The notes below the pieces were generated by a model. That model was not told the DNA's origin and did no database searches. It saw only the letters and a program-made list of their open reading frames with translations. Shown here in pieces: positions 18,786 to 27,727 of a stretch of DNA of 64,000 nt. This DNA comes from Nitrosomonadaceae bacterium (GTDB taxonomy: Bacteria > Pseudomonadota > Gammaproteobacteria > Burkholderiales > Nitrosomonadaceae). The position numbers were made by a program, and so were the translations under genes. Location of the stretch: positions 41,623 to 105,622 of the forward strand of contig PBKR01000001.1 of the NCBI GenBank assembly GCA_002721545.1. The letters are read 5' to 3'. Each line of letters opens with the position of its first letter. Within the stretch, counting starts at the first letter, position 1.

Positions 18786-19114
18786 AACGTCTCGGAAGCA
18801 CTGTGGACATCGAAAAAAAGAATGTAGTTTAGTAGCTGCTTGAAATTGAAAAAGAAGACCAATAATATCTATCTTTCTTTGGGTCATTGTTTTAATATGC
18901 CTTAGAGAAACCAAGGTTGTTTTTAACATGCGGCTAGCCTTAAGTTTTACAACCCCAGAAAGATCATTTTTCAAGATCAAGAATGTTTTAGTTTTTAGAA
19001 GTTTTTGCTGATCTTAGTCAATTCAAAATAGGAGTGAGACTGCTTATCCTGAGTAAGTTTTCCCTTTATCAATTTGTTTTTTTTTATAAGATTCGAAAAT
19101 TTTAAAATGGGGAT
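18786..19114. other. Intergenic, nothing recognised
   Basis: About 330 bases between the tandem nucleotidyltransferase and the GT2 gene. No ORF with a ribosome site and no clear hairpin plus U-tract was seen. It breaks an otherwise tight gene run, so a second promoter may lie here. Confidence 0.4.
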
Positions 19115-19828
19115 GTGTTGATTAAATTATCGATAGTGATCCCTTGTTACAACGAGCTAAAAAACTTACCCCTTCTTTTGGATCGTTGTGGGCAAGTCGT
19201 GGTCCGAAAAGATATTGAGATAGTTCTAGTGGACAACGGATCTACTGATGAATCTTATACTTTTCTGAATGAGTCATTATCAGAATTCCCATTTATTTCC
19301 TTGGTTCATGTAGAGAAGAATCAGGGGTATGGGCATGGGATTCTGGAGGGGCTAAAGGCTGCTTCAGGCGAAATCTTGGCTTGGAGTCACGCGGATATGC
19401 AAACTGACCCAGGTGACATAATCAAAGGTCTTGAATATTTTGAAAATGTGTCTGACCCGTCACTAATATTTGCTAAAGGCAGACGTTATGGCCGTCCTAT
19501 TATCGACTCATTTTTTACTGTAGGCATGTCGCTCTTTGAAACTCTATTAATGAGAACTTACATGTGGGACATCAATGCTCAACCTACAATCTTCCATCGG
19601 TCTTTTTATGAATCTTGGGACGCACCACCCAATGACTTTTCCTTGGATTTATATGCATATTTTATGGCTAAGTCTGCAGGAATACAAATAAAGCGTTTTC
19701 CTGTTTATTTTAACAAACGCGCATTTGGTGTGTCGCACTGGAATTTTAGTTTGGCAGCAAAATTTAAGTTTATAAAAAGAACCCTTTCCTACAGTTTAGA
19801 ATTAAACCAAAAAATAAAAAATGCATAG
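19115..19828 (+). CDS. Family-2 glycosyltransferase
   Basis: A 237-residue GT-A glycosyltransferase of family 2. It starts IVIPCYNELKNLPLLL, followed by IVLVDNGSTDES and ILAWSHADMQTD, where HADMQTD takes the place of the DADxQ metal-binding motif. The start is GTG 19115 or TTG 19118, just after a GGGGA run. It is of the short DPM1-like type without membrane segments, so it may load a polyprenyl phosphate or phospholipid-linked acceptor. It overlaps the next gene by 8 bases, so translation is probably coupled with the GDPD-like gene. The Asp-to-His change at the first position of the usual DAD is worth noting. Confidence 0.8.
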   Translation: MLIKLSIVIPCYNELKNLPLLLDRCGQVVVRKDIEIVLVDNGSTDESYTFLNESLSEFPFISLVHVEKNQGYGHGILEGLKAASGEILAWSHADMQTDPGDIIKGLEYFENVSDPSLIFAKGRRYGRPIIDSFFTVGMSLFETLLMRTYMWDINAQPTIFHRSFYESWDAPPNDFSLDLYAYFMAKSAGIQIKRFPVYFNKRAFGVSHWNFSLAAKFKFIKRTLSYSLELNQKIKNA

Positions 19829-20411
19829 AATAAAGCATCGTGTCAATACCCGGAAAGAATTGTTAAGTTGTTCGAAAGAATTAGGTGTCGAGCTGGACAT
19901 TCGAAGCAACGGTAAGAACCTGATTATCCATCACGAACCATATGTTGATGGTGAGAGCTTTGAGGAGTGGATAATTGGTTTTAATCATGGAACTTTAATC
20001 CTTAATGTTAAAGAGGAAGGCCTGGAAAAACGTTTGATAGAGATAATGAAGAAAAATAAAATAGAAGACTATTTTTTTCTCGATCAATCATTTCCTTTTA
20101 TTATAAAAACGTATAATGCAGGTGAAAGTCGTTGTGCTGTTCGTGTTTCAGAATTTGAGAGCATAGAAACAGCGATGTCCTTGGCGGGAAAGGTTCAATG
20201 GGTTTGGGTAGATTGCTTTAACCATTTTCCTTTAACTAGGGAGGGTGCCAACCGCTTGAAAAATGATGGCGGATTTAAACTTTGTTTTGTTTCACCTGAA
20301 CTTCATGGGCGAACCAATAAAGAAGGTGTAGTAAGCTTCAAAAAGAATATCGAGAACCTTGGAATAGAAGGAGATGCCGTTTGTACCAAGTATCCAGACC
20401 TTTGGGGTTAA
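19821..20411 (+). CDS. Glycerophosphodiester phosphodiesterase-like protein
   Basis: A 196-residue protein with the feel of a short GDPD/PLC-type TIM barrel. ELDIRSNGKNLIIHHEP has Glu24 and Asp26 followed by His37/His38, matching the E-x-D metal pair and nearby His of GDPD enzymes. VWVDCFNHFPL would be a later strand. It is shorter than classical GDPD (about 250), lacks a signal peptide, and no clear N-terminal H-R-G motif was seen, so catalysis may differ. It overlaps GT2 by 8 bases and the next gene by 31 bases. In this neighbourhood it could hydrolyse or form a phosphodiester on a glycan precursor (inference). Confidence 0.55.
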   Translation: MHRIKHRVNTRKELLSCSKELGVELDIRSNGKNLIIHHEPYVDGESFEEWIIGFNHGTLILNVKEEGLEKRLIEIMKKNKIEDYFFLDQSFPFIIKTYNAGESRCAVRVSEFESIETAMSLAGKVQWVWVDCFNHFPLTREGANRLKNDGGFKLCFVSPELHGRTNKEGVVSFKKNIENLGIEGDAVCTKYPDLWG

Positions 20412-22489
20412 TTTGGGCAGACCTTAAAAAAAATAAGTTGTTTCGTCTTGGGTTGTTAGTAAAACTGCTTGTTGTGGTTTTGCTGATACCTGTGAATCAA
20501 CAAGACTGGTTTTTACCTTTTATAGCGCATTTCTTTGAATCACCATCGCTCACACCATGGGGTGATTTTTTAGAAAAGGGCGGGACGTATTTAGCGTTTC
20601 CGTACGGACCAGTTATGCTTATTTTTTACCTGCCAATGTCTTTCTTCGGTTGGTTGCTGGATCACTTTTTTAGCGTCAACTACTTTTTAGGTTTAGGATT
20701 TCGTTTTAGTTTATTGACTGCAGACCTATTTGTCCTTTTATTTTTACTTCAACAGTTTAATGATTCTTGGAAAAATTTAATTTCATTCTACTGGTTATCG
20801 CCCTTGGTTATATTTATAACTTATTGGCATGGGCAGTTAGATCTTGTTCCAGTAGCATTATTTTTCCTAGCTATTGGTTTTCTTAAACAAAAAAATCAAA
20901 AATTTGGTGGGATTGTTCTAGCATGCTCAGTGGCAGCGAAGCATAGTATGCTTATAGGCGTTCCATTTGTATTTATATATTTGTGGCTTAATAGGGGATT
21001 AAGGAGCGGATTTAGGCGAACTGCACTTTTTTTTACCGTTAGTCTCTCTGCTTTAGAAGGGCCTCTGTATTTTTTGAATGGCTTTAAAGAAATGGTCATT
21101 TATAACAGAGAGGCAGGAAAAATTTTTTGGTTTGCTGTGAACGCTGGGGGTGATCTTTTTATTTATGTGATACCTGTTGCATATCTATTATTACTCTATT
21201 TTGCGTGGAGGATGCGGCGCATGAATTTTGATTTGCTTATTGCGACTCTTGGGGTTGCTTTCAGTATCATTATTCTTCTTACGCCTGCACCACCGGGTTG
21301 GCTCCTTTGGTTAGCCCCTATATATGCATTGCACCAATCAAGATCGCCTCGTGAGGCAGTTCCCCTAGTTAGCACTTTTAGCCTTTTTTTCATTCTTTAT
21401 CATTTTTTTTACAGTACGGGAGCCCAACTCCTTACCTCAGACTTTGCGATAAATAATACCAGTGTGCCTGGTGTTTTATTTGGGGATAGATTTCAATCTC
21501 TCTTATATACAATTACTTCTGGGCTTGGCTTTATCATTGGCTTACAAATATTACGTGAAGGCATACGAGGCAATGACTATTATCATATGGGTCGCAAACC
21601 TATAGTTCTTGGGATTGCTGGCGATTCAGGTGTTGGGAAAACTACTTTTGCCGTAGCCCTCTCGGACCTGTTTGGAAATTTATCATCGGTACATTTGATT
21701 GGAGATGATTATCATAATTGGGAGAGATCCTCTCCCATGTGGAAGTCTATGACCCATTTAAATCCAAGGGCGAATAGAATTTTTGATATGGTCAAAGACC
21801 TTCGATGTTTGTTAAATGACGAAGCTATGCGTGTTAGAACATATGATCATAGAATAGGACAATTCTCCCCACCTAAACTAAAAAAAAGTCGAAACGTTAT
21901 TTTTATTTCTGGGCTGCACGCACTTTTTATGGACGAGTTGACTAGTGAGATGGATAAACGTTTTTATTTAGAAATGGATGAAGCACTTAGAATAAAGTTA
22001 AAAATAAAAAGAGATGCGGAAAAGCGTGGTCGTGGTAAGGAATTTACTTTGGAGGAAATTTCGAGGAGGAGTGAAGATGCTAAACGCTATATTTACCCTC
22101 AAGCCGAAAGGGCAGATGTAATTTTTTCCCTTATTCCAGCAAACCCAAATTTAATAGAAGAAGACTTAGAAAATATTAAAATGATGCTTCGGGTTAAGTT
22201 GAGCAAAGGCTATTACTATAGCGATCTAACCCGGGCTCTTATAGGTGTCTGTGGACTAAATATAAATATTAATAATATAGATGAAAAGGGAGGAGCAGAT
22301 TTAGATATCCAAGGAGAAGTGACCGGAGAGGATATTTTGCTTGCTTCAAGGATGATGCTTCCTCATTTAGATGAACTGGTTGACACCGCTGGTGGGTTCA
22401 AGTGCGGAATGTTAGGAGTCATGCAGTTAATTGCTGTTGTTGAGATTAATGAAACGCTGATGCGAAGAAGGAGGTTGGCAAATGGGTAA
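20381..22489 (+). CDS. Membrane glycosyltransferase fused to a PRK/uridine-kinase-like P-loop kinase
   Basis: A 702-residue two-part protein. Residues ~1-385 are a polytopic membrane region with GT-C/GT87-like features. Residues ~400-600 are a phosphoribulokinase/uridine-kinase family domain with Walker A GIAGDSGVGKTT and the family's IGDDYHNWER motif. A further ~100 residues follow the kinase and are unassigned. TTG 20381 is chosen because GGAG lies 7 bases upstream. It overlaps the GDPD-like gene by 31 bases and the HAD gene by 8. The kinase should phosphorylate a small hydroxylated molecule using ATP. Joining it to a membrane transferase suggests that the phosphorylated compound or its lipid-linked form is used at the membrane (inference). 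Confidence 0.78.
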   Translation: MYQVSRPLGLIWADLKKNKLFRLGLLVKLLVVVLLIPVNQQDWFLPFIAHFFESPSLTPWGDFLEKGGTYLAFPYGPVMLIFYLPMSFFGWLLDHFFSVNYFLGLGFRFSLLTADLFVLLFLLQQFNDSWKNLISFYWLSPLVIFITYWHGQLDLVPVALFFLAIGFLKQKNQKFGGIVLACSVAAKHSMLIGVPFVFIYLWLNRGLRSGFRRTALFFTVSLSALEGPLYFLNGFKEMVIYNREAGKIFWFAVNAGGDLFIYVIPVAYLLLLYFAWRMRRMNFDLLIATLGVAFSIIILLTPAPPGWLLWLAPIYALHQSRSPREAVPLVSTFSLFFILYHFFYSTGAQLLTSDFAINNTSVPGVLFGDRFQSLLYTITSGLGFIIGLQILREGIRGNDYYHMGRKPIVLGIAGDSGVGKTTFAVALSDLFGNLSSVHLIGDDYHNWERSSPMWKSMTHLNPRANRIFDMVKDLRCLLNDEAMRVRTYDHRIGQFSPPKLKKSRNVIFISGLHALFMDELTSEMDKRFYLEMDEALRIKLKIKRDAEKRGRGKEFTLEEISRRSEDAKRYIYPQAERADVIFSLIPANPNLIEEDLENIKMMLRVKLSKGYYYSDLTRALIGVCGLNININNIDEKGGADLDIQGEVTGEDILLASRMMLPHLDELVDTAGGFKCGMLGVMQLIAVVEINETLMRRRRLANG

Positions 22490-23234
22490 TTCCCCTTTGG
22501 TTAATAATATCAAAAAGCCAAAAGCAGTTGTTTTCGATACGGATAATACTCTTTATCCGTATGAGGCTGCACATAATGCAGCGATGGAAGCTGTTCGTAG
22601 TAAGGGAATATCTTCACTAAATGTTACTCAACAAGAGTTTGATGAAGCTTTTAAAAAAGCAAGGTCAGATGTAAAAAAAAAACTGCAAGATACTGCTAGT
22701 TCTCATAGCCGCCTCCTTTATTTCCAAAGAACCATCGAATATTTAGGTCTTGGTACCAAAATTCTTTTGACACTAGATTTGGAACAAGCATATTGGCGAG
22801 CATTTCTTATTAATGCTAGACTTTTCCCAGGTGTAAAAGATTTTATTTACCAACTAAAAAGTGACAAGGTTATTACAGCAAACGTCACCGACCTGACAGC
22901 ACAAATCCAATTCAGAAAAATGGTGTATTTAGGGATGGATGAACACTTTGACTACGTGGTTACATCAGAGGAGGCAGGTAAGGATAAACCTCACAGCGCT
23001 CCATTCGACATTATTTTATCAAAAATAGGTGTTGCCCCCTCAGATATATGGATGATTGGTGATAATCCAATCAACGATATCGAGGGTGCTTTAGCAGCAG
23101 GAATGGTGCCCTTTCAAAAAATACATGACGGGGTGAAAGTATCCCAAATCATTAAAGACGGAAATGGTATTGCATTCGAAGATTTTTATAAACTATTAGA
23201 TGTATATAAGAGTTTGTGTAGCAACAAGTCTTAA
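22482..23234 (+). CDS. HAD-superfamily phosphatase
   Basis: A 250-residue haloacid-dehalogenase hydrolase. Motif I is VFDTDNTLYP (nucleophile Asp and acid Asp in DxDxT). A helical cap follows (~residues 25-95). Motif II lies near ITANVTDLT, motif III is the lysine in GKDKPHSAPFD, and motif IV is MIGDNPINDIEGA. All catalytic residues are present. ATG 22482 lies inside the end of the kinase fusion gene (8-base overlap), so the two are co-translated. Likely removes phosphate from a sugar or polyol phosphate in the same pathway as the aldolase and kinase (inference). Confidence 0.85.
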   Translation: MGNSPLVNNIKKPKAVVFDTDNTLYPYEAAHNAAMEAVRSKGISSLNVTQQEFDEAFKKARSDVKKKLQDTASSHSRLLYFQRTIEYLGLGTKILLTLDLEQAYWRAFLINARLFPGVKDFIYQLKSDKVITANVTDLTAQIQFRKMVYLGMDEHFDYVVTSEEAGKDKPHSAPFDIILSKIGVAPSDIWMIGDNPINDIEGALAAGMVPFQKIHDGVKVSQIIKDGNGIAFEDFYKLLDVYKSLCSNKS

Positions 23235-23477
23235 AATAAATCAAATTAACAGCAAAAGTTAGTTTCATATTAAGACCTTTATGAATACTGATTACATCTA
23301 TTCAGTTTATTTCCTATCAAGATACAGTTATTGAATCAGCACAACTAAAAACTGCTATGGATTACTATTTAACAACTAGTCATCTTAATGTCATTCATTT
23401 AAATAAATAATTTTACCCATTTGGTTCAGATGGTAAATAATTTCTCTTAATCTTCCAGCCATAAAAATGGTATCAGA

Positions 23478-24239
23478 TTGAAAAAAAATAATTTTATCGT
23501 ATACACCGCATTATTTGGAAAATATGATGAACTTCTGGAGCCTGTTCCCTCAGCGCATTGCGATTATGTTTGCTTTACCGATGATCCCCTTTTAAAGTCA
23601 AATGTTTGGGAGGTGAGAGTTGTTTCTTCTCATTTATCAGAAAATATGATGAACAGGTTATATAAAATAAAACCTCATGTTTATTTCCCAAACTATAAAG
23701 CAAGCATCTATATAGATTCAAATATAAAAATATTGAAAGATCCCGTTGAACTATTCAATAAATATTTAGAAAAATCTAATTTTTTGGCCATAAAACATAT
23801 GGACAGAAACTGCTTATACGCTGAGGCGCTTGTCTGCATAGCAGAAAAAAAAACTGACTATATTTTAACTTTAAATCAGATGTTTTCTTATTCTAGTGAA
23901 GGGTATCCAGCGAACAACTCTTTGTCCGAAAACAGGATCTTAATACGCACCCATAATGAAAAGGAAGTAGTTAGCATTATGGAAATGTGGTGGGACCAAT
24001 TAAACACATGGACACAAAGAGACCAATTAAGCTTATGTTATGTTGCATGGAAATTAAAATATAAAATTGGCTTTATATCGGAAAACCCCCGCTTGGAAAA
24101 TGATTATTTTAAATGGTTTCCACACAAGGAAAACGAAAAAAGAATACTTGCTAGACTAATTCGAAAACTTAAATTTCTTATTAGGTGGGTTTTAATTTAT
24201 CCCTACTATACTTATAGAATCGGATTTATTAAAAAATAA
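23478..24239 (+). CDS. DUF616-like putative glycosyltransferase
   Basis: A 253-residue protein opening IVYTALFGKYDELLEP, followed by CDYVCFTDDP and IYIDSNIKIL. This arrangement is typical of DUF616/TOD1-MUCI70-like GT-A proteins, where YIDSN corresponds to a DxD-like metal site. The C-terminal tail is hydrophobic and basic and may attach to the membrane. The start is TTG 23478 with only a weak upstream site. It is separated from the HAD gene by about 240 bases in which I see nothing definite. Probably transfers a sugar in assembly of the same glycan. Family membership is from motif recall and moderately sure. Confidence 0.6.
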   Translation: MKKNNFIVYTALFGKYDELLEPVPSAHCDYVCFTDDPLLKSNVWEVRVVSSHLSENMMNRLYKIKPHVYFPNYKASIYIDSNIKILKDPVELFNKYLEKSNFLAIKHMDRNCLYAEALVCIAEKKTDYILTLNQMFSYSSEGYPANNSLSENRILIRTHNEKEVVSIMEMWWDQLNTWTQRDQLSLCYVAWKLKYKIGFISENPRLENDYFKWFPHKENEKRILARLIRKLKFLIRWVLIYPYYTYRIGFIKK

Positions 24240-24385
24240 TTTTTAACGGGTAAGGCTAGATAGTGCATTTATAATTATTGCCTAACTATAGAGAGACCCA
24301 CGACTTTCGAGGCTGTTTTAAGTTAAAGTAACTATTTGCTCTTCCTTTGACTTTCATTCAATTAAAATATCAATGGATTATTTTC

Positions 24386-25408
24386 TCAGCTTGGCCCAAC
24401 TCTTGATAGCACAGCCGTATGCCCTTGACCTGAATCATCGATATCATCCACCCTATAACCTTGGTTTTCTAACTCATAGACAAGTTGTTCCCATTTCTTT
24501 TTTGATACGGGATGGTCATGCCTGGGAGCCCATGCATCATAAGTATCCATCACGGACCACTTATAAGCACAATCAAGATCAATTTTACCGTAAAGAAATA
24601 AATTAATACCATACACACTGTTTGGAGATCTATTTACAATCCACCTTAAAAATTTCAAAATCCCCTTTTTTCTATGTAGCTTACTAAGTATCTTTAGTTG
24701 GATTGGGAATACTTTACTTACAAAACTTTCTACGATCTCTAATCTTCTTTGATCATCGATCTTTAGCAACGAGAAAAATGGTCTGACCAGGTAAATCAAT
24801 GGATTAAAATGCTTGAGAGATGTCGAATAAATATCAATAAGAAGCAGGCCATTCTTATTCGCACATTTTGATAATTCAAAGATTGCTTTTTGATTGTCCC
24901 CCGTGTGCTGAATAACACCATAACAAAAAACTATGTCAAAGGAATTTTCTTTCAAGGGTAAATTAAAGATATCAGCTTGAACAAGAAATAAGCGCCCTTC
25001 TTCAACATACTTTTTATGGTTACGCCGATTTGCATCAATGGCCGAAGAATAATCAACAGCTATCACTCTGGCACCATATTTTAAAAATAGCTCTGTAAAT
25101 CGGCCATTTCCTGCACCCACTTCAAGGATAGTTTTATTTTTAAAATTTTCAGGACTTAGTTTTGATTGTCTTAATAGGCGTTTCTCTGATTCATCTGAGC
25201 CATTGACCGAATCTAATTGCACTGTTGAGAATTTATTCCACTGCAATCCAAAGTTTGAGTGGTATGTACCATCGACACACCTTAAAATGCCATTCTCAAC
25301 CTTTACTTTTTTCCTACATTTTCCACATTCTACAAAATTATCACCCCAAACGAGGTCATCACTACGACAATCAAGGCAAAGCAAATAGTTCTTTAAAAAA
25401 TTTTCCAT
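24386..25408 (-). CDS. SAM-dependent methyltransferase with N-terminal zinc ribbon
   Basis: A 340-residue protein. The N-terminus has two cysteine pairs (CLDC and CGKC) forming a ribbon, then FGLQWNKFSTVQLDS, a segment characteristic of O-antigen methyltransferases of this size. The core contains motif I TILEVGAGNGRFTELF, post-I VIAVDYSS, and IVFCYGVIQHTGDN. The C-terminal ~140 residues are a helical extension seen in the group. ATG 25408. It opens the leftward block of genes and is more than 300 bases from the next one, so it is probably transcribed alone. Function is sugar or glycan methylation; the target is unknown. Confidence 0.78.
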   Translation of the reverse strand: MENFLKNYLLCLDCRSDDLVWGDNFVECGKCRKKVKVENGILRCVDGTYHSNFGLQWNKFSTVQLDSVNGSDESEKRLLRQSKLSPENFKNKTILEVGAGNGRFTELFLKYGARVIAVDYSSAIDANRRNHKKYVEEGRLFLVQADIFNLPLKENSFDIVFCYGVIQHTGDNQKAIFELSKCANKNGLLLIDIYSTSLKHFNPLIYLVRPFFSLLKIDDQRRLEIVESFVSKVFPIQLKILSKLHRKKGILKFLRWIVNRSPNSVYGINLFLYGKIDLDCAYKWSVMDTYDAWAPRHDHPVSKKKWEQLVYELENQGYRVDDIDDSGQGHTAVLSRVGPS

Positions 25409-25727
25409 TTCACAAGGACCTTGTCACTTCAACTTTCATATACTCTAATTTTCTTGTCTCTTTTTGGCTCATATTGTCTCGTAGTGAGGCTGAATCAACT
25501 TGATTGGTAACGATGAGGATGTCGTCAGCAATATAAATTTCACTAATAATTTTAGTTCTCTTGGGATAGATTCATCCTTGGGTCGATAGTAGTCATATTC
25601 AATATTCCGGTAAATCTACCCACAAGCCTTGCAAAAGTTATTGATATTATCAAAACTAAAACATATTAATTGGTCGGAAATATTCATATTTAGTTGAACA
25701 CATTAATACCATTAGCCCATCATAGTT
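25409..25727. other. Intergenic, nothing recognised
   Basis: About 320 AT-rich bases between two leftward genes. Short frames here have no ribosome sites or motifs. The promoter of the methyltransferase gene should lie here. Confidence 0.4.
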
Positions 25728-26801
25728 TTATGGTTGAAAAACAGAAGCAAAAAGCTTGTCCCATTGTGAAAGTATTATCTCCTCACTATAGTTTTTATCA
25801 GCAAAAGCTTTACCTTTTTGGCCAGCTTCTCTTCGAGCAGACTCGTCATTCATATATTTCTCCAATGTGTCAAACCATTCATTAGAGGTACGGCAAGTCA
25901 TAGCCAGCCCACAATCATCCATGGCCCTTTTATGAGCGGCAGTTGTTGAAACCACCGTCGGCATACCCATGCGCCAAAGCAATAAAAGTTTATTCTCGGG
26001 CTTGCCAATTGCGAGGGAACTATCAAACCAGAGCGGCTTATTTAAAGGAATAGGAATTATAGCCATGTCAAACTGACAAACCGTATCAGCTAAAGTTTCT
26101 TCCTTCCACTCATGTAAATAAGAATTGTCAAATAACTTTTTTGCAAGAGGCAGGGTATTTTTCACACAAAATTTCCCCATATATTTCCCATATTGCAAGT
26201 CTGTCACTACATGTAAAGCGATATTATACTTGGCACTTAACGACTGTAACACCTCCCTTATTCCAAAAGTCAACTTCAGATTTCCCGGCAGACCCTCCCA
26301 TACAAAATTAAAAGTATCGCCAACAGAGTAATCCGTTTTAGCAGCACGCATCAGCTTAAAATGGCAATCCAATATAATATGAACATTTTGGCAATATGAT
26401 TGAATGTCTGTTTTTTGCTCACTTGTGCTACATACAACCGCATCCGCACGTTGACACATCGCCTCCAAAGCCTCCCAATGGTTCAACCTTAAGTAACGAC
26501 TCTGACCCGCTATATACTTGGCCGACCCCCTGAATAAACCTTTCAGGTTCCACTTAGGGACCTTTAAATAGGAGTCTATGAAATCGTAAATTATTTTACA
26601 ATTTCCTCTTTGATATTCACTCCATATGCTTAAATCTGCGGATTGGGTCAAAAACACCACATCGTAAATCTCAGAAGGATCTGCAATTTCGAATTTTATA
26701 TTTCTCTTATCGGCGTAATAGCAAAACCTTCTATAATCACCTGGATGATCAAATGAATTTTTCTGTGGAACGTATCCAATTCGCAAGTCTCTTAATTCCA
26801 T
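25728..26801 (-). CDS. GT-B-type glycosyltransferase
   Basis: A 357-residue protein with a GT4-like two-domain layout. The N-terminal half includes VVFLTQSADLSIWSEY and ADAVVCSTSEQKTDI. The C-terminal half includes FNFVWEGLPGNLK, FDMAIIPIPL, a segment around NKLLLLWRMGMPTVVSTTAAHKR and AFADKNYSEE. The usual E-x7-E motif is replaced by KPENKLLLLWRMGMP, seen in related O-antigen transferases. ATG 26801 is 74 bases past the end of the CDP-sugar genes' reductase start side and in the same direction, so it is probably the last gene of that operon. It may transfer the CDP-activated branched sugar made next door (inference). Confidence 0.65.
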   Translation of the reverse strand: MELRDLRIGYVPQKNSFDHPGDYRRFCYYADKRNIKFEIADPSEIYDVVFLTQSADLSIWSEYQRGNCKIIYDFIDSYLKVPKWNLKGLFRGSAKYIAGQSRYLRLNHWEALEAMCQRADAVVCSTSEQKTDIQSYCQNVHIILDCHFKLMRAAKTDYSVGDTFNFVWEGLPGNLKLTFGIREVLQSLSAKYNIALHVVTDLQYGKYMGKFCVKNTLPLAKKLFDNSYLHEWKEETLADTVCQFDMAIIPIPLNKPLWFDSSLAIGKPENKLLLLWRMGMPTVVSTTAAHKRAMDDCGLAMTCRTSNEWFDTLEKYMNDESARREAGQKGKAFADKNYSEEIILSQWDKLFASVFQP

Positions 26802-26887
26802 TTAAAACTCGATTTAATATTACGTGATATGCTTGGAACCATAATCATGAACAGTTTTAATGAAATTTGGAATCAGAGTGATTTCTT

Positions 26888-27727
26888 TTATTTCAAAATG
26901 GAGAGAAGTCTGCTGTTATCACCCCAAAACTTCATAGGTTCGTAGTCAGGATAAGGGTAATGACCCAAATTAAGCCTGATACGCCAACCATTCTCGCTAA
27001 TCCATTTTTTGACCAAACTTTTCACCTGCACTGGTTGCCCGGAACAGACATTCACTATGCCATTGTAATTTTTGTTAAGGGTCAATTGCACCAGATACTT
27101 GGCCGCAATGGAAACTGGAAGAAAATCACGCAACTGCTCGCCACCCGACATATTAAATACTGGGTCACCTTGCGCAACGGCTTTATTAAGTTGAGACCAA
27201 AGTGAGTTTTCAGCTTGTCCTTCTCCATACATATAGAAAAGACGTGCCCAGATTAGATTGAAAGGACTGGCTTCTTGCAGGCTTTGGAGTTTTTGACGCA
27301 ATGCATCTTTGGCCAAGCCATAAGGATTCCCAGGCTTAGGTGACATATCCTCATAGAGCGACCCAGACTGCATCCCATACTCAAAGCAAGTGCCAGTAAT
27401 AACCATAGAACTCAAGCCTTGTTCGACCAGTTGGCTTAAGAAGTTATACTGATTAGGCAATTCTATCTCAGAGTGACGCGTTAATCTATAGTTGGGCAAT
27501 CCCTCCCAAGCAAGATGAATCAACGTATCTGGGCGGCCCATCAATTCATAAACGTTTTCATTGGGAGCGGCGATATCAAGTTTAACCCATCTCCCATTTT
27601 CTATTATCGGTAACTTTTTCTCTAAATTGCGTGTTGTCGCTATCACATTTACAGACACCGCATTTAGTTCATTCAGAATATGGCGTCCTACAAATCCGTT
27701 AGCACCCGTAACAGCAATTTTCATCAT
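26888..27727 (-). CDS. NAD(P)-dependent epimerase/reductase (SDR), CDP-sugar 4-reductase candidate
   Basis: A 279-residue extended short-chain dehydrogenase. The Rossmann motif is IAVTGANGFVGRHIL. The active-site region reads VITGTCFEYG with downstream NPYGLAKDALR, where Tyr and Lys give the YxxxK pair. It overlaps the C-methyltransferase gene by 4 bases (ATGA), with ATGs at 27727 and 27724. In CDP-hexose pathways an enzyme of this type (compare AbeJ/TyV/Prt relatives) reduces the 4-keto group as the last step. The absence of a 3-dehydrase in this operon argues that its substrate keeps the 3-hydroxyl. Reductase instead of epimerase is inferred from operon logic. Confidence 0.72.
   Translation of the reverse strand: MMKIAVTGANGFVGRHILNELNAVSVNVIATTRNLEKKLPIIENGRWVKLDIAAPNENVYELMGRPDTLIHLAWEGLPNYRLTRHSEIELPNQYNFLSQLVEQGLSSMVITGTCFEYGMQSGSLYEDMSPKPGNPYGLAKDALRQKLQSLQEASPFNLIWARLFYMYGEGQAENSLWSQLNKAVAQGDPVFNMSGGEQLRDFLPVSIAAKYLVQLTLNKNYNGIVNVCSGQPVQVKSLVKKWISENGWRIRLNLGHYPYPDYEPMKFWGDNSRLLSILK

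Noticed and set aside
11065-23477. Repeated word AAAATGGTATCAGA near 11065 and 23465
   Set aside because: Only two partial copies in AT-rich spacers; can be chance.
23235-23477. 35-codon frame ending YLTTSHLNVIHLNK without a start
   Set aside because: No start codon, no homologue recognised; too short to call.
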